Below are positions 1 to 9,215 of a DNA stretch of 64,000 bases, in pieces. The notes below the pieces were generated by a model. It ran no database searches, had not been told where the DNA came from, and saw only the letters and a program-made list of their open reading frames with translations. This DNA is from Robbsia sp. KACC 23696 (GTDB lineage Bacteria; Pseudomonadota; Gammaproteobacteria; Burkholderiales; Burkholderiaceae): NCBI RefSeq assembly GCF_039852015.1, contig NZ_CP156626.1, forward strand, positions 1,336,249 to 1,400,248, given 5' to 3'. Made by a program: the position numbers and the translations under genes. Position 1 is the first letter of the stretch. Every line of letters starts with the position of its first letter.

Positions 1-650
1 AATGACAAACCATGCGCCGTGAGGGCGGCACTCAAGGTATCGCGCAGCAGCGAGTAGCGCTCTAGAAGCATCAGCGGCATCTGGGCGAGTTGTTGCAGTG
101 TGATATTGCCGGCATGGGCAAACGGGTGGGTGCTCGGCGCCACGACGAGCATGTCTTCTTCGGTCAGCGGTTGGAAGCTGAGCTTACTCGACTCATTGTC
201 GAACGCGACCACGGCGAAATCCGCTTCGTTGGCTTCGATCTTCGCGACGACCTCTTCGTATTGGACATCGCGCAGCTGTATCTGCACGTCGGGATAACGC
301 TGACAGAAGGAATGGATCAGTGCCGGCAGCATGACGGCGGAGATCATCGGCGTGGCGGCGATCGTGACGCGCAGGCGCGCGGCATCGGCATCGTTCTGGA
401 ATTCCTGCAGCAGCCCGCGAAGGTCGCGCAAGGCGATTTCGGCGCGGGCGCCTAGCCGCTTGCCGGCAGGCGTCGGTTCGACATGCCGCGTGGTGCGTAT
501 CAAAAGGCGTACGCGAAGGGCGGATTCAAGGCGTTGCACGCGGCTCGTCACCGACGGTTGAGAGATGTGCAGGCGCTTCGCAGCGGCACTGAAGCTGCCC
601 AACTCGACAACGACGAGAAAGGTTTCCAGCTCGACGAGATCGAAGCGCAT
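1..650 (-). CDS. LysR-family transcriptional regulator (3' end outside window)
   Basis: DNA-binding regulator of the LysR family, truncated by the left edge of the window. The first ~60 residues form the winged HTH (FSAAAKRLHISQPSVTSRVQ), the most conserved LysR element. From about residue 75 a periplasmic-binding-protein-like effector domain begins (LRVTIAATPMISAVMLPAL). I chose the ATG at 650 (MRFDLVELETF) because LysR proteins begin a few residues before the helix; an in-frame ATG at 710 would add 20 residues. No neighbouring target operon is visible, so the effector and target are unknown. Confidence 0.9.
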   Translation of the reverse strand, partial: MRFDLVELETFLVVVELGSFSAAAKRLHISQPSVTSRVQRLESALRVRLLIRTTRHVEPTPAGKRLGARAEIALRDLRGLLQEFQNDADAARLRVTIAATPMISAVMLPALIHSFCQRYPDVQIQLRDVQYEEVVAKIEANEADFAVVAFDNESSKLSFQPLTEEDMLVVAPSTHPFAHAGNITLQQLAQMPLMLLERYSLLRDTLSAALTAHGLS

Positions 651-821
651 CGTCACCGACGATGCAGCGTCCAGGCCCTCGCTCCGCCTGTCGAGATTGC
701 CGTGCGCCATGGGACGCGTCTCCGTTGGTTTTATTCGAAACGCCTATGAGTCTATCTTAGATAGGGAATCGTTTCGCCTCGGGGGTCTACGGATAATCGT
801 TTTCAGGACGGGCCAGAAAAA

Positions 822-880
822 CAAAAGCCCGGAAGGCTCGCCACATAGGATTTCCTATCTGACAGGCCTTCCGGGCCTTT
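822..880 (-). terminator. Terminator of tRNA-Gly
   Basis: Near-perfect inverted repeat: AAAAGCCCGGAAGGC at 823-837 pairs with GCCTTCCGGGCCTTTT at 866-880 with one bulged base. On the minus strand the stem runs into CTTTTGTTTTT. It lies directly downstream of the tRNA. The 28-base loop contains a second small hairpin (ATAGGA/TCCTAT). Confidence 0.75.
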
Positions 881-886
881 TGAATC

Positions 887-960
887 TGGAGCGGGCGATG
901 GGAATCGAACCCACGGCTCTAGCTTGGGAAGCTAGGGTATTACCATTATACGACGCCCGC
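887..960 (-). tRNA. tRNA-Gly (anticodon CCC)
   Basis: Read on the minus strand, the 74-base gene has a 7-bp acceptor stem GCGGGCG/CGCCCGC, a 5-bp anticodon stem CTAGC/GCTAG around the loop TTCCCAA (anticodon CCC, reading GGG), a T arm with GGTTCGATTCC, and an encoded 3' CCA (887-889). The discriminator base is T, as in other bacterial glycine tRNAs. It has its own promoter and terminator and appears to be a single-gene transcript. Confidence 0.97.
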
Positions 961-970
961 GAAGCTCAAC

Positions 971-999
971 ATCATAAACGGACTGACCGGCGCAGGCAA
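971..999 (-). promoter_or_regulatory. Sigma-70 promoter of tRNA-Gly
   Basis: On the minus strand TTGCCT (999-994), a 17-base spacer and TATGAT (976-971) put transcription start within a few bases of the tRNA 5' end at 960. Confidence 0.7.
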
Positions 1000-1062
1000 G
1001 CTGGAAATGGATCTCCGAGCGTTGCACATCGTTAAAGCGCCGGCGCCACTGCCGATGTCTTA

Positions 1063-1389
1063 TCAAGCGCGCGGCTTCGACAGATAGAACCGCACCGTCG
1101 GTGTACCGTCGAGTAGCGGCGGCGCGTTCTTCGCATATTCGAGGTAATGCGCCTGCGTCTTGTGCACTTCGAACGCCGCACGATCACGATAGACCTCGTG
1201 GAACGTCACGCGCGTCTCATCGTCCTCGGACACCAGCACGTCGAACGCCAGGCAGCCTTCCTCATTGTTGAAAGAGCCATCGGCATCGCCGGCAGCGACT
1301 TTCAAGAACGCGTCGAGTTGACCGGCTTTTACGGTGAATTCGGCGATAACGACAAAGACGTTGGCGGCGGAGGACGTTGGGGAAGTCAT
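1063..1389 (-). CDS. Antibiotic biosynthesis monooxygenase (ABM) domain protein, putative quinol monooxygenase
   Basis: Small single-domain protein of 108 residues with the ferredoxin-like ABM/YgiN fold: an N-terminal strand (VFVVIAEFTVKAGQLDAFL), a central acidic FDVLVSEDDETRVTFHEVY segment, and the FEVHKTQAHYLEY helix. Members oxidise quinols or other aromatics without a metal or flavin cofactor; the substrate here is unknown. The ATG at 1389 is chosen because AGGAG sits 6 bases upstream; an alternative start at 1437 lacks this. The yaeQ gene ends about 50 bases upstream on the same strand, so co-transcription is plausible. Confidence 0.85.
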   Translation of the reverse strand: MTSPTSSAANVFVVIAEFTVKAGQLDAFLKVAAGDADGSFNNEEGCLAFDVLVSEDDETRVTFHEVYRDRAAFEVHKTQAHYLEYAKNAPPLLDGTPTVRFYLSKPRA

Positions 1390-1441
1390 ACAAGCTCCTG
1401 ATCGGTTGAAGTCGGCGCTACAGCGCACCATTCGCAACAGT

Positions 1442-2008
1442 CTAGCGCGTTTGACCGTTGCGAGCCGCCTTCAACACGGTCCACTCCACCAGCACCGATG
1501 TGTCGCTATCCATGCTGCTGACCCACAATTGGTCATCCTGGCGGTTCAACGAGAGGCGCATGCTGCGCGCCGCCAATTCGATCAAGGCACCCGGCACGTC
1601 GTCGTTGAGTTTCCAGACTTCCAACTTGTCGAGCCGGGATACCTTGTTCTCGTTCTGCTGCCACCAGACATCGGCAGCGCGCCCACCATGCGCCACGACC
1701 AGTGCCAGATCCGCACGTGCCGCCGCGCGCGTCATGCGACGCTCGTCGGGCTGTCCGATATCGACCCACTTCTCGATGTGCCCGGTCAAATCCTTTTGCC
1801 ACAGATCCGGCTCGTCCGCATCGCTCAGGCCTTTTGTGAAGGTCAGCGATTCAGAGGCCAGCAGGCCGAATACGATCAGCCGCACCATCATGCGTTCGTC
1901 GTTTTCGGAAGGATGCTTCGCAATCGTCAGTGCATGATCGCCGTAATACGGGCGATCCATGTCGGCGATCACCAGTTCCGCTTTATGGATGGTGGCTTTC
2001 AATGCCAT
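1442..2008 (-). CDS. yaeQ: YaeQ family protein
   Basis: 188 residues matching YaeQ throughout: N-terminal MALKATIHKAELVIADMDR, the ENDERMMVRLIVFGL helix, GLSDADEPDLWQKDL, and the PDERRMTRAA segment. YaeQ folds like a PD-(D/E)XK nuclease with no proven biological role; an early report of suppression of RfaH loss in E. coli has been questioned. The length is typical (about 180 residues). It starts at ATG 2008 and is followed closely by the ABM-domain gene. Confidence 0.92.
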   Translation of the reverse strand: MALKATIHKAELVIADMDRPYYGDHALTIAKHPSENDERMMVRLIVFGLLASESLTFTKGLSDADEPDLWQKDLTGHIEKWVDIGQPDERRMTRAAARADLALVVAHGGRAADVWWQQNENKVSRLDKLEVWKLNDDVPGALIELAARSMRLSLNRQDDQLWVSSMDSDTSVLVEWTVLKAARNGQTR

Positions 2009-2094
2009 GGCGGGGGGAGAGACCGGGTGGGCCGTAAAAAGTCATAGAGGCCGCATGATACTCCACTCATCGCCGCAATCCGGCAATAGCGCGA

Positions 2095-2427
2095 TCAGTA
2101 CGTCGGCAGGCTCGGATCGACGATCCGGGCATAGGCGTCCATGCCGCCCTGCAGATTGTAGAGATGCGTGAAACCGCGCGATCCCAGGAACATCGCCACT
2201 TGTGCGCTGCGCCCGCCGTGGTGGCAAACGCAGACGATTTCCGCTTCCGGATCGAGCTCATCGATACGCGCCGGAATCTGGTTCATCGGGATCGCCGTGA
2301 CGTTCGGCAACGATACCGTCTGAATTTCCCACGGTTCCCGAACATCGAGCAGGATCGGAGCCGGGCGGGAATGATCGGCCAGACGTTCGGCCAGTGCGGC
2401 CGGGGCGAGTTGTTCCATCGAATTCAT
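2095..2427 (-). CDS. Rhodanese-like sulfurtransferase domain protein
   Basis: 110-residue single rhodanese domain. It has the LLDVREPWE motif that opens the fold and the active-site loop CHHGGRS, whose first Cys would carry the persulfide. Such single-domain rhodaneses move sulfane sulfur or act as thiol carriers; the partner is unknown. It follows pcm on the same strand, an order often seen in Burkholderiales. An in-frame ATG three codons downstream (MEQLAP) is an alternative start. Confidence 0.9.
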   Translation of the reverse strand: MNSMEQLAPAALAERLADHSRPAPILLDVREPWEIQTVSLPNVTAIPMNQIPARIDELDPEAEIVCVCHHGGRSAQVAMFLGSRGFTHLYNLQGGMDAYARIVDPSLPTY

Positions 2428-2527
2428 CCGTAGAGGCCGACGTTGCCGTCAGCCGCGTGCATTGCGTTTTTCTCCCGCACGCACGGATCCGATTCGATCC
2501 CCGCGCACGGTGGGCGTGACTGGCAGG

Positions 2528-3181
2528 TCAGAACTTGAAGCGCGGCGGTTGCAGCGCGTGTTCCAACGGCGCGACGTAGGTCTCGAAAATCTCGACAATG
2601 CGGAATTCGGTCTCGCTCAGGCGCGTGACGATCTGTGCCTTCATGACCGGTGCGTCACCGACGAAAGCCGATAGCCGGCCGCCGACCTTCAGTTGCTCCA
2701 GAAGGGCCTGCGGCAGGATCGGCAAACCGCCCGATACGACGATGACGTCGTAGGGCGCCGCCGCTTCCCAGCCGCGCGCGGCATCGCCCACCGCCACGTC
2801 GACGTTCGCCACGGCGTTGGCGATCAGATTGTGCTGTGCAAAGGCCGCGATGTCCTCATGCACCTCGACGCTCAGTACGCGCTGCGCGCGCGCCGCCAGC
2901 AAGGCCGCCATATAGCCGGAGCCTGTCCCGATTTCCAGTACCTGTTCGTGCTTGCGCACTGCCAGCTCCTGCAGGATACGCGCTTCTATCTTCGGTGACA
3001 GCATGTGCTGCCCGTGCGGCAGTGGCACATCCAGATCGGCGAAGGCCTGATTGCGGTAGGCCTCGGGTACGAAATTCTCTCGCTTGATCACCGACAGCAG
3101 GTCGAGTACGTCCAGATTCAACACTTCCCACGGCCGAATTTGCTGCTCGATCATGTTGAAACGCGCTTGTTCGTAGTTCAT
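2528..3181 (-). CDS. pcm: Protein-L-isoaspartate O-methyltransferase
   Basis: 217 residues from ATG 3181 (MNYEQARFNMIEQQIRPW), a typical start for this family. It transfers a methyl group from S-adenosylmethionine to isoaspartyl residues of aged proteins as the first step of repair. The sequence shows the SAM motif LEIGTGSGYMAALLA, the post-motif GQHMLSPKIEARIL and a C-terminal motif with GGRLSAFVG. An upstream in-frame start at 3253 gives a non-conserved extension, so it was rejected. The rhodanese gene follows about 100 bases downstream. Confidence 0.93.
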   Translation of the reverse strand: MNYEQARFNMIEQQIRPWEVLNLDVLDLLSVIKRENFVPEAYRNQAFADLDVPLPHGQHMLSPKIEARILQELAVRKHEQVLEIGTGSGYMAALLAARAQRVLSVEVHEDIAAFAQHNLIANAVANVDVAVGDAARGWEAAAPYDVIVVSGGLPILPQALLEQLKVGGRLSAFVGDAPVMKAQIVTRLSETEFRIVEIFETYVAPLEHALQPPRFKF

Positions 3182-3366
3182 CTCTCGCCCACCTCGTGTG
3201 CCTAACCCAATTTCGTGCCCCGATTGTAGCAAAACACGCTTGTTGCGACGCAACGTCGCGGGCCTAAGTGTCGGATAATGCGAAGTCTGACAATATCCTT
3301 ACACTTTTTGTCGATGCAGCTTTTCAAATTTTGCGTCTGACGTGTGTTTTTATCGGGGGAGCGACT

Positions 3367-4281
3367 GTGGATGTGATTTTGGTGTTGAAGGCGATCGTGA
3401 TGGGAATCGTCGAAGGCTTGACCGAATTCCTGCCGATTTCGAGTACCGGCCATCTGATCCTGGTGGGCAGTCTGCTCAACTTCGACGATGCGCGCGCGAA
3501 ACTGTTCGATGTCGTGATTCAGTTCGGCGCGATCTTGGCGGTCTGCTGGGAATTTCGCCGCAAGATCGGCGCGACGGTCAGCGGTCTTACCCGGGCCGAC
3601 GACGTGCACGCGCGCCGTTTCGCGCTGAATGTCGTGATCGCCTGTCTGCCTGCGGTGGTGTTCGGCCTGCTTTTGGGTGGCATTATCAAGGAACACCTGT
3701 TCTCGCCGGTCCCGGTGGCGTTGGCGGCGATCGTCGGCGGCTTAGTGATTCTGTGGGTGGAGCGACGTGAACGAAGCCGCGGCCGCGTCGCCCTGGCGGC
3801 GGGAGGCGACGCACGCACGCCGGCGCCCGAGGGGCACGCCCACGAGGCGGCGCATCACGCAATGGCGCGCGTGCATTCGCTGGAAGCGCTGCGCTGGACC
3901 GATGCGCTGAAAGTGGGATTTGCGCAATGTCTGGCCTTGATCCCCGGCACGTCGCGCTCAGGGGCGACGATCATCGGCGGCATGCTGTTCGGCCTCGAAC
4001 GCAAGGTTGCCACCGAATTCTCGTTTTTTCTCGCGATTCCGATCATTTTCGGCGCATCGGCGCACGATCTGTACAAGGCCCGTCACACGCTGCAGGCGGA
4101 CGATCTCGGACTGCTGCTGATCGGTTTGATCGCGGCGCTGATATCGGCCTTGATCTGTGTGCGCTGGTTGCTGCGATTCATCGCGAATCACGATTTCACC
4201 GTGTTCGCCTATTATCGGATCGTCTTCGGTCTCGTGATCCTGATCGCCGCGTACGGCTTCGGCGAGTGGCAGACCGCTTGA
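3367..4281 (+). CDS. uppP: Undecaprenyl-diphosphatase UppP/BacA
   Basis: Inner-membrane enzyme that dephosphorylates undecaprenyl diphosphate to recycle the carrier lipid for peptidoglycan, and gives bacitracin tolerance. Both signature motifs are present: [14 protein letters not shown] near the N-terminus and [10 protein letters not shown] near residue 195. About eight hydrophobic segments are visible. I set the start at GTG 3367 ([18 protein letters not shown]), which has GGGGGAG six bases upstream; the longer reading from 3268 adds non-family residues. The 304-residue length exceeds the usual ~270 because of a charged, His-rich loop around residues 137-175. Confidence 0.95.
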   Translation: MDVILVLKAIVMGIVEGLTEFLPISSTGHLILVGSLLNFDDARAKLFDVVIQFGAILAVCWEFRRKIGATVSGLTRADDVHARRFALNVVIACLPAVVFGLLLGGIIKEHLFSPVPVALAAIVGGLVILWVERRERSRGRVALAAGGDARTPAPEGHAHEAAHHAMARVHSLEALRWTDALKVGFAQCLALIPGTSRSGATIIGGMLFGLERKVATEFSFFLAIPIIFGASAHDLYKARHTLQADDLGLLLIGLIAALISALICVRWLLRFIANHDFTVFAYYRIVFGLVILIAAYGFGEWQTA

Positions 4282-4315
4282 CGCCTGCGGACGCCGCGTC
4301 CGGCAGGCGAAACGC

Positions 4316-5089
4316 TCAGATGCGCGTGAACACCAGATCCCATACACCGTGTCCCAGGTTCAAGCCGCGCTGCTCGAACTTGGTCGTCGGGCGATAGTCG
4401 GGGCGGGGCGCATAGTCGGTGGCGGTATTGCGCAGGTCCGCGTTGCCGCTCAGCACTTCCAGCATCTGCTCCGCATACGGTTCCCAATCGGTCGCCAGAT
4501 GGATATAGCCGCCGGGGCGCATCTTGCGGACGAGCAAGGCGACAAACGGCGGTTGGACCAGGCGCCGCTTGTTGTGCCGCGCCTTGTGCCAGGGATCTGG
4601 GAAGTAGATATGCACGCCGTCGAGCGTGCCGTCTTCGATTTGCTGTTCGAGCACTTCCACCGCATCGTGCTGGAGAATCCGCACATTCGGCAACGCGCGT
4701 TCGCCGATCAGCTTCAGCAGGGCGCCGACGCCGGGTTCGTGCACTTCGACGCCGATAAAGTCATCGTCCGGGCGGCGGGCAGCGATCTCCGCCGTCGTCG
4801 CGCCCATGCCGAAGCCGATCTCGAAAATGCGCGGTGCGGTTCGGCCGAACACCGTCGGCCAGTCGATCGGCGCGGGCGTGTGCGAGAGCACGAAGCGTTC
4901 ACCGAGTTCCTCGATGGCGCGGCGCTGACCGGTGGATACCCGGCCTGCACGCGTGACGAAGCTGCGGATACGGCGGCGGTGGGCGACGCCATCCGGCGCA
5001 TTGGTCTCGCTGGCATCGTCAGGCAAGGACGGCTGGGCGATGTCGTCTTTGCGATCGTCGTCGGTGGGGGTGTGCGGAGTGGAGGTCAT
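4316..5089 (-). CDS. trmB: tRNA (guanine-N7-)-methyltransferase
   Basis: 257 residues. It makes 7-methylguanosine at position 46 of tRNA using S-adenosylmethionine. The Rossmann SAM motif IFEIGFGMG, the acidic GVEVHEPG strand and the family signature [15 protein letters not shown] are clear. The first ~55 residues are a low-complexity charged extension. It is convergent with uppP (35 bases between stop codons) and divergent from the DUF1439 gene. Confidence 0.95.
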   Translation of the reverse strand: MTSTPHTPTDDDRKDDIAQPSLPDDASETNAPDGVAHRRRIRSFVTRAGRVSTGQRRAIEELGERFVLSHTPAPIDWPTVFGRTAPRIFEIGFGMGATTAEIAARRPDDDFIGVEVHEPGVGALLKLIGERALPNVRILQHDAVEVLEQQIEDGTLDGVHIYFPDPWHKARHNKRRLVQPPFVALLVRKMRPGGYIHLATDWEPYAEQMLEVLSGNADLRNTATDYAPRPDYRPTTKFEQRGLNLGHGVWDLVFTRI

Positions 5090-5326
5090 ACTTCAGCAGC
5101 CAGGCGTTGGCACGTCCTTTACAGACGTAAGCCATAGAAAACCCAAGACTTTACCCGGTATCCGAGGCGACGGGAAGCGTGCCGAGATGGCCGGCTCGCG
5201 GTAAGATCGCCCGAAGTGCCGCCGTGGCTGGTTTTATCCGCGCGCGGCAAGGTGCCGGCCGCGGATCGCGGCTTTCAAGCGGTCCGCCGTGGGTCCGCGA
5301 TGGTGCCGCATCGGAGAAAGTGTGGC

Positions 5327-6013
5327 GTGAGACGTTCGAATCGTAATGAGCAGGGCGGGGCGGTGCCGTTGGAATCGGGTGCCGGACAGGAAACGGGCCA
5401 TGTCGGGGCGACGCCGCGTGCGACCGGTCTGCGCGGCGATGCCGATCTGACGCGACGACGCGTCCTGCAGATCGGCGTTTTCGGTGCACTGTCGAGCGTG
5501 CTGCCGCTAGGCGCCTGCGCGACGTTTCCGTTTATCCCCACGCATTACACCTTTACACTGCCGCAGATTCAGCAAGCCGTCGCGCGACGCTTCCCGATAC
5601 GACGCCAGGTCTCCGGGCTGCTCAATTTGCTCGTCGATCAGCCGATGGTGGGTACACGCCCGGAGCAGAACCGGATGGCCGTCGCCGCCCATGCGCATAT
5701 CGAGAGTCCGCTGTTACAGGCGCCGGCCGATGGCCGCTTCTCGGTGACGGCGGGCGCCAGCTACGATGCGCAACGCCTCGCCGTGGTCTTGCGGCAACCA
5801 GCGATCGAAAGTCTCGACTTCCCGGATCTGAATCCGGCCTATCAGGGAGAGGTGCGAGCGGCCTTGGATTTGGCGGTTGCGCAATTGCTGGAAGGCTATC
5901 CGCTCCATACCTTCAAGCCGGAGGAGCTGTCCTTCGCGGGCGTCCGCTATGCGCCGGCGGATATCACCGTCGAGCGGACCGGCGTGCGCGTGAAGATCGT
6001 GGAACAGACCTGA
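5327..6013 (+). CDS. DUF1439 family lipoprotein
   Basis: About 228 residues. After a ~40-residue N-terminal stretch comes TRRRVLQIG, a hydrophobic segment and a lipobox-like LPLGAC, so it is probably an exported lipoprotein; the arginines before the hydrophobic core are Tat-like. The remainder matches the DUF1439 (YceB-like) beta-rich fold of lipid-binding-type periplasmic proteins. I chose GTG 5327 because GGAGAAA lies 7 bases upstream. In-frame starts at 5216 (GTG) and 5300 (ATG) lack a convincing ribosome-binding site. It is convergent with the next gene (12 bases between stops). Confidence 0.72.
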   Translation: MRRSNRNEQGGAVPLESGAGQETGHVGATPRATGLRGDADLTRRRVLQIGVFGALSSVLPLGACATFPFIPTHYTFTLPQIQQAVARRFPIRRQVSGLLNLLVDQPMVGTRPEQNRMAVAAHAHIESPLLQAPADGRFSVTAGASYDAQRLAVVLRQPAIESLDFPDLNPAYQGEVRAALDLAVAQLLEGYPLHTFKPEELSFAGVRYAPADITVERTGVRVKIVEQT

Positions 6014-6025
6014 TCCGTCAGCCGA

Positions 6026-6766
6026 TCAACGGCGCGGTGTCGCCCGTTCCAATGCATCGGGAAGCGTGCGTCCGATCGTGTTTTGGAAGCGATCGATCAG
6101 TGCCGATACGTTGGCGATTTCGTCGGCGATCCCCGCAAGCTGCAAGCCCTGCTGGACGCGATCCCGTACTGCCTGCGTGATCGGATCGATCAAGCGCGAC
6201 GGCGACAGCGTCGCCGGCAGCGCCGCGACCGAATCGACGGCGCGGGCGAGCCATACCGGTTGGGCCGACGCAGCCGGTTCGCGCATCGTATGGACGGCGG
6301 CGGCGACTTTTCCGGAGGCCGGTGCGGCGGGTTGCGCGTCCAAGCGTTGAATTACGGCATTGCGCGGTACGCCGATCAACTTCGCGACGGTGCCGGCAAG
6401 CAGCAAGGTCGTCGCATCGTCGGAGACCGTTTCGACGAGCACCAGATCGTTGCCGCCACCGGCCGCCGCGGCAAGCGTCATATGGTCCTGCCACGCATGA
6501 AAGCCGATAAGAAGACCGATCGCGGCGATGCCGAGTGCGCCTGCAGCCAACCGCACGCCGTGCCGCATCATGCCGTGCGCATCCAATAGATCCATGTCGG
6601 CGATCTTTTCACGGCGGGTATAACTGGCTTTGTCGTAGGCAGGATCGATTTCCGGATCGATCTGTCGCTGCGCGTCGGTGACGCGCTGGATTTGCGGAGC
6701 GGCCTTCGCGGGTTCGTCGGAATCGTACCGGGTGCGCAGCGAAGGTGGGGACTGTAGGAGCGTCAT
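6026..6766 (-). CDS. Hypothetical single-pass membrane protein
   Basis: 246 residues, family not recognised. Residues 1-70 are charged and polar (cytoplasmic by inference), one transmembrane helix follows (GVRLAAGALGIAAIGLLIGF, about 71-90), then an Ala/Val-rich C-terminal half with amphipathic helices. Codon use is like its neighbours and the frame is open for its full length. The start is ATG 6766. It lies downstream of the C40 hydrolase gene on the same strand but 436 bases away. Confidence 0.6.
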   Translation of the reverse strand: MTLLQSPPSLRTRYDSDEPAKAAPQIQRVTDAQRQIDPEIDPAYDKASYTRREKIADMDLLDAHGMMRHGVRLAAGALGIAAIGLLIGFHAWQDHMTLAAAAGGGNDLVLVETVSDDATTLLLAGTVAKLIGVPRNAVIQRLDAQPAAPASGKVAAAVHTMREPAASAQPVWLARAVDSVAALPATLSPSRLIDPITQAVRDRVQQGLQLAGIADEIANVSALIDRFQNTIGRTLPDALERATPRR

Positions 6767-7202
6767 GCGGAGACGTTTTCAGCGCGGCACGCTTGGATCG
6801 ACGCAGACCGTCGATATTGCAAGCGTGTCCAACGGATCGTTGAACGAGGTCCCATCGGACGTCCGGGAATGCCGGAAGCTGGACGTGATGACAGGAGGCC
6901 TGTCGGTCGCGAGACACGCTCAACGCACCGCTCGAATAGTGCGATATCAGATCTATCGCCGCCCGGCACGGCCGGTGGCTAGACCTTTGAGCAGTCATAC
7001 AACTGTCTGCCACATCGCAAGATCAGTGTAGCGGCGAAGTGTGAAAAATCGAAGAAATTTTCCGTGAAAACAGCCACTTGCCGTGGCAGTGCGATGTGAA
7101 AATACGACAGGAAATTTTACACCCTCCGGCGCATCCGGCGGGACGGCCCCCACAATACCCCCCGGCAAGGCGGCATTCGCCTGGTCATTTATTGCTATTG
7201 CA
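6767..7202. other. Intergenic region, nothing definite
   Basis: 436 bases between the C40 hydrolase stop and the start of the membrane protein, both on the minus strand. It should hold the hydrolase terminator and the next promoter, but I could identify neither. It is A/T-richer around 7040-7120. Overlapping reading frames here look like noise. Confidence 0.4.
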
Positions 7203-9095
7203 TCAATGACCGTCGGCCGGCGTGTCAGGGGTGACGGTGTGAATGCCGTCGAACGTGCCGTCGGCACTCGGGGCCGCGCCGCCCGCGATCGGACGCCCGG
7301 CAGATGGATCGACGGCGCGGGAATCCGCCAACGGTAGCGGCGCGAGACCCTGCGCATTGAAGCCGAGACGGAAGATCTTGCCTCCCGCCTGGCCTTGCAA
7401 CGCCGGATCTTCGGGGAACGTCGACAGGAGCGGCATGATCGCCGATTGTCCGACGATGGCCCGACGGCTGCGATCGCCCGGTGCCAAGCCCCACATGTCT
7501 TCATAGACCAATGCCACCTGCCGACCGTCGACCATGCCATTTCCCAGGTACAGCATCACGTGCCCGGCGATATGGATGATCGTGAAAAAAGGCCGGCCGT
7601 GCGTCATCAGGAAGGCCAGGCGTGCCGACTCGTCCTGGTCGGAAAGATCGACCATGGCCGGCCCTTCTACCTGGAAAGACGAGTGGCGGGGCAGCACGAG
7701 GCCGAACGGCAGCATCAAGTCGTGCAGGTCCAGTGAGCAATCGTTATAGAAGCCGGTGCCGCCCCAGCCATAGGGGCGTCCCTGCAACGCTTTCATCAGG
7801 GCGGCCATGTTTTGCGGGGTAGGAGCCAATGGCATCGGCTGCCATTGCGCGGCCGGTGCGACGGCGGTGACGATGACGGCGCGACGCATCGGGTCGAGGG
7901 CCGGTGCCAGCACGGTGCCCGGCGTCGGTCCGGCCGGTAGAACGGTGCCGATCGGCGCATCGAAACGATAAATGTCCGCGGTGTCGAGCAGCGTCACATC
8001 CCGTCCGGTGACCGCGACCAGTTGCGCATAGGCGGCGCCACGCCAGCGACCGACGAAAGGCGCATCGACGCTCCCGACTGTCTCGCTGCGGACCCAGCCG
8101 CTCAAGCCGGGGGAGAGGACATAGTCCCAGGCACGATCCCGCGTCTGCCCGACGACGTACAGCGGCGTGCCCGGCGCAATGGTCGATTCCTGCAGATTGT
8201 CGAAGGGATAGCCTTCGCCAGGCAGACGCGGGTCATAGAAAAACGGATCGTCGGTGGGCAGCAAGCGGATCGATGCCTGGACGACCGAGATCGCGCGCCG
8301 CGATGCCTGGTAGCCCGCGTTTGTCGCCTCGTTACCGTCCATGCCGTGAAGCAAGCCGGGAAGCGCGATATTGGCGCGGATCGCGGACAGCCAGGCTTCG
8401 GGATACGGACGCAGATTTTGGCCAAACCCCTGGCGCGGGCCATTCGTCGAGAACATTCGCAACTTCGCTTCGATTCGCGCGGCCAGGGCTATGCGACCCG
8501 CCGGACCCAGGGTCTCCGCGACGTAGTCTGGATCCCACGGCGAAGAGGTCGTCCGTGCCGCGTCTCGGGAGGCGAGGGCACGCGGTTCCTTGATGTGCGC
8601 GCCCGAGTCGGCGCGACCGAAATAGCCGGCAAGCAGCGCTTGCAGCGCCTGTTGCTGCACATCGGCCGGTAGTAACGGTGTCCGATAGTCCGGCCGAGTC
8701 GGATCGATCCAGCGGTCGACGTTTTGGTCGTAGCGGTCCAGCGGGAAGATCGATGCGGTCTTTGACAGCACCGTTTCCGGAGGAAGCGCGTCCGACGATA
8801 CGCCGGCCGGCGCGATATAAGCGCTCGTGTGCGCGGCCGGCGAAGACGACGCCGTCGGACCGGTGGAACACGCAGCCAGCAAGGTGGCACCCAATAGACA
8901 GGCGCCTCGCGCAATACGGAATATAACGGCGTGTTCCTCGCCGGCGATGCGCGGCGGCTTCCCGGCGATGCCGGTATCATGCGACCTCGCATCGGATCGA
9001 GCGTGGCAAACAGGGTCGAAAGCGCAGGGGACGCGTGCAGGCGCAGGCGCCTCGGCATCACGGACGGCTGTCATCCTTTTTGCAATTTGCAACAT
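7203..9095 (-). CDS. SH3-domain and NlpC/P60 (C40) peptidase lipoprotein
   Basis: About 630 residues. A lipoprotein-type segment (GACLLGATLLAACSTG) is followed by a helical region, an SH3b-like region (APGTPLYVVGQTRDRAW, then GWVRSETVGSVD), and a C-terminal NlpC/P60 domain with GWGGTGFYNDCS (catalytic Cys, codon 7737-7739) and IHIAGHVMLYLG (catalytic His). These enzymes cleave peptidoglycan stem peptides, so it likely works in the periplasm in cell-wall turnover. The start is uncertain: ATG 9095 has an AAAGGAAG nine bases upstream, but it leaves ~70 residues before the lipobox, which is unusual. ATG 9074 is an alternative. Confidence 0.85.
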   Translation of the reverse strand: MLQIAKRMTAVRDAEAPAPARVPCAFDPVCHARSDARSHDTGIAGKPPRIAGEEHAVIFRIARGACLLGATLLAACSTGPTASSSPAAHTSAYIAPAGVSSDALPPETVLSKTASIFPLDRYDQNVDRWIDPTRPDYRTPLLPADVQQQALQALLAGYFGRADSGAHIKEPRALASRDAARTTSSPWDPDYVAETLGPAGRIALAARIEAKLRMFSTNGPRQGFGQNLRPYPEAWLSAIRANIALPGLLHGMDGNEATNAGYQASRRAISVVQASIRLLPTDDPFFYDPRLPGEGYPFDNLQESTIAPGTPLYVVGQTRDRAWDYVLSPGLSGWVRSETVGSVDAPFVGRWRGAAYAQLVAVTGRDVTLLDTADIYRFDAPIGTVLPAGPTPGTVLAPALDPMRRAVIVTAVAPAAQWQPMPLAPTPQNMAALMKALQGRPYGWGGTGFYNDCSLDLHDLMLPFGLVLPRHSSFQVEGPAMVDLSDQDESARLAFLMTHGRPFFTIIHIAGHVMLYLGNGMVDGRQVALVYEDMWGLAPGDRSRRAIVGQSAIMPLLSTFPEDPALQGQAGGKIFRLGFNAQGLAPLPLADSRAVDPSAGRPIAGGAAPSADGTFDGIHTVTPDTPADGH

Positions 9096-9215
9096 TTCCT
9101 TGCGCTTCCTTTCGCCGCTTTTCGCTACAGTACATATGGGTTCAGTGTGTTGCGCGTTCCAGTGCGAAAAAGCCTGGGACTGTTCGAACCACTGGACATC
9201 GGGAGAACTATCGTG

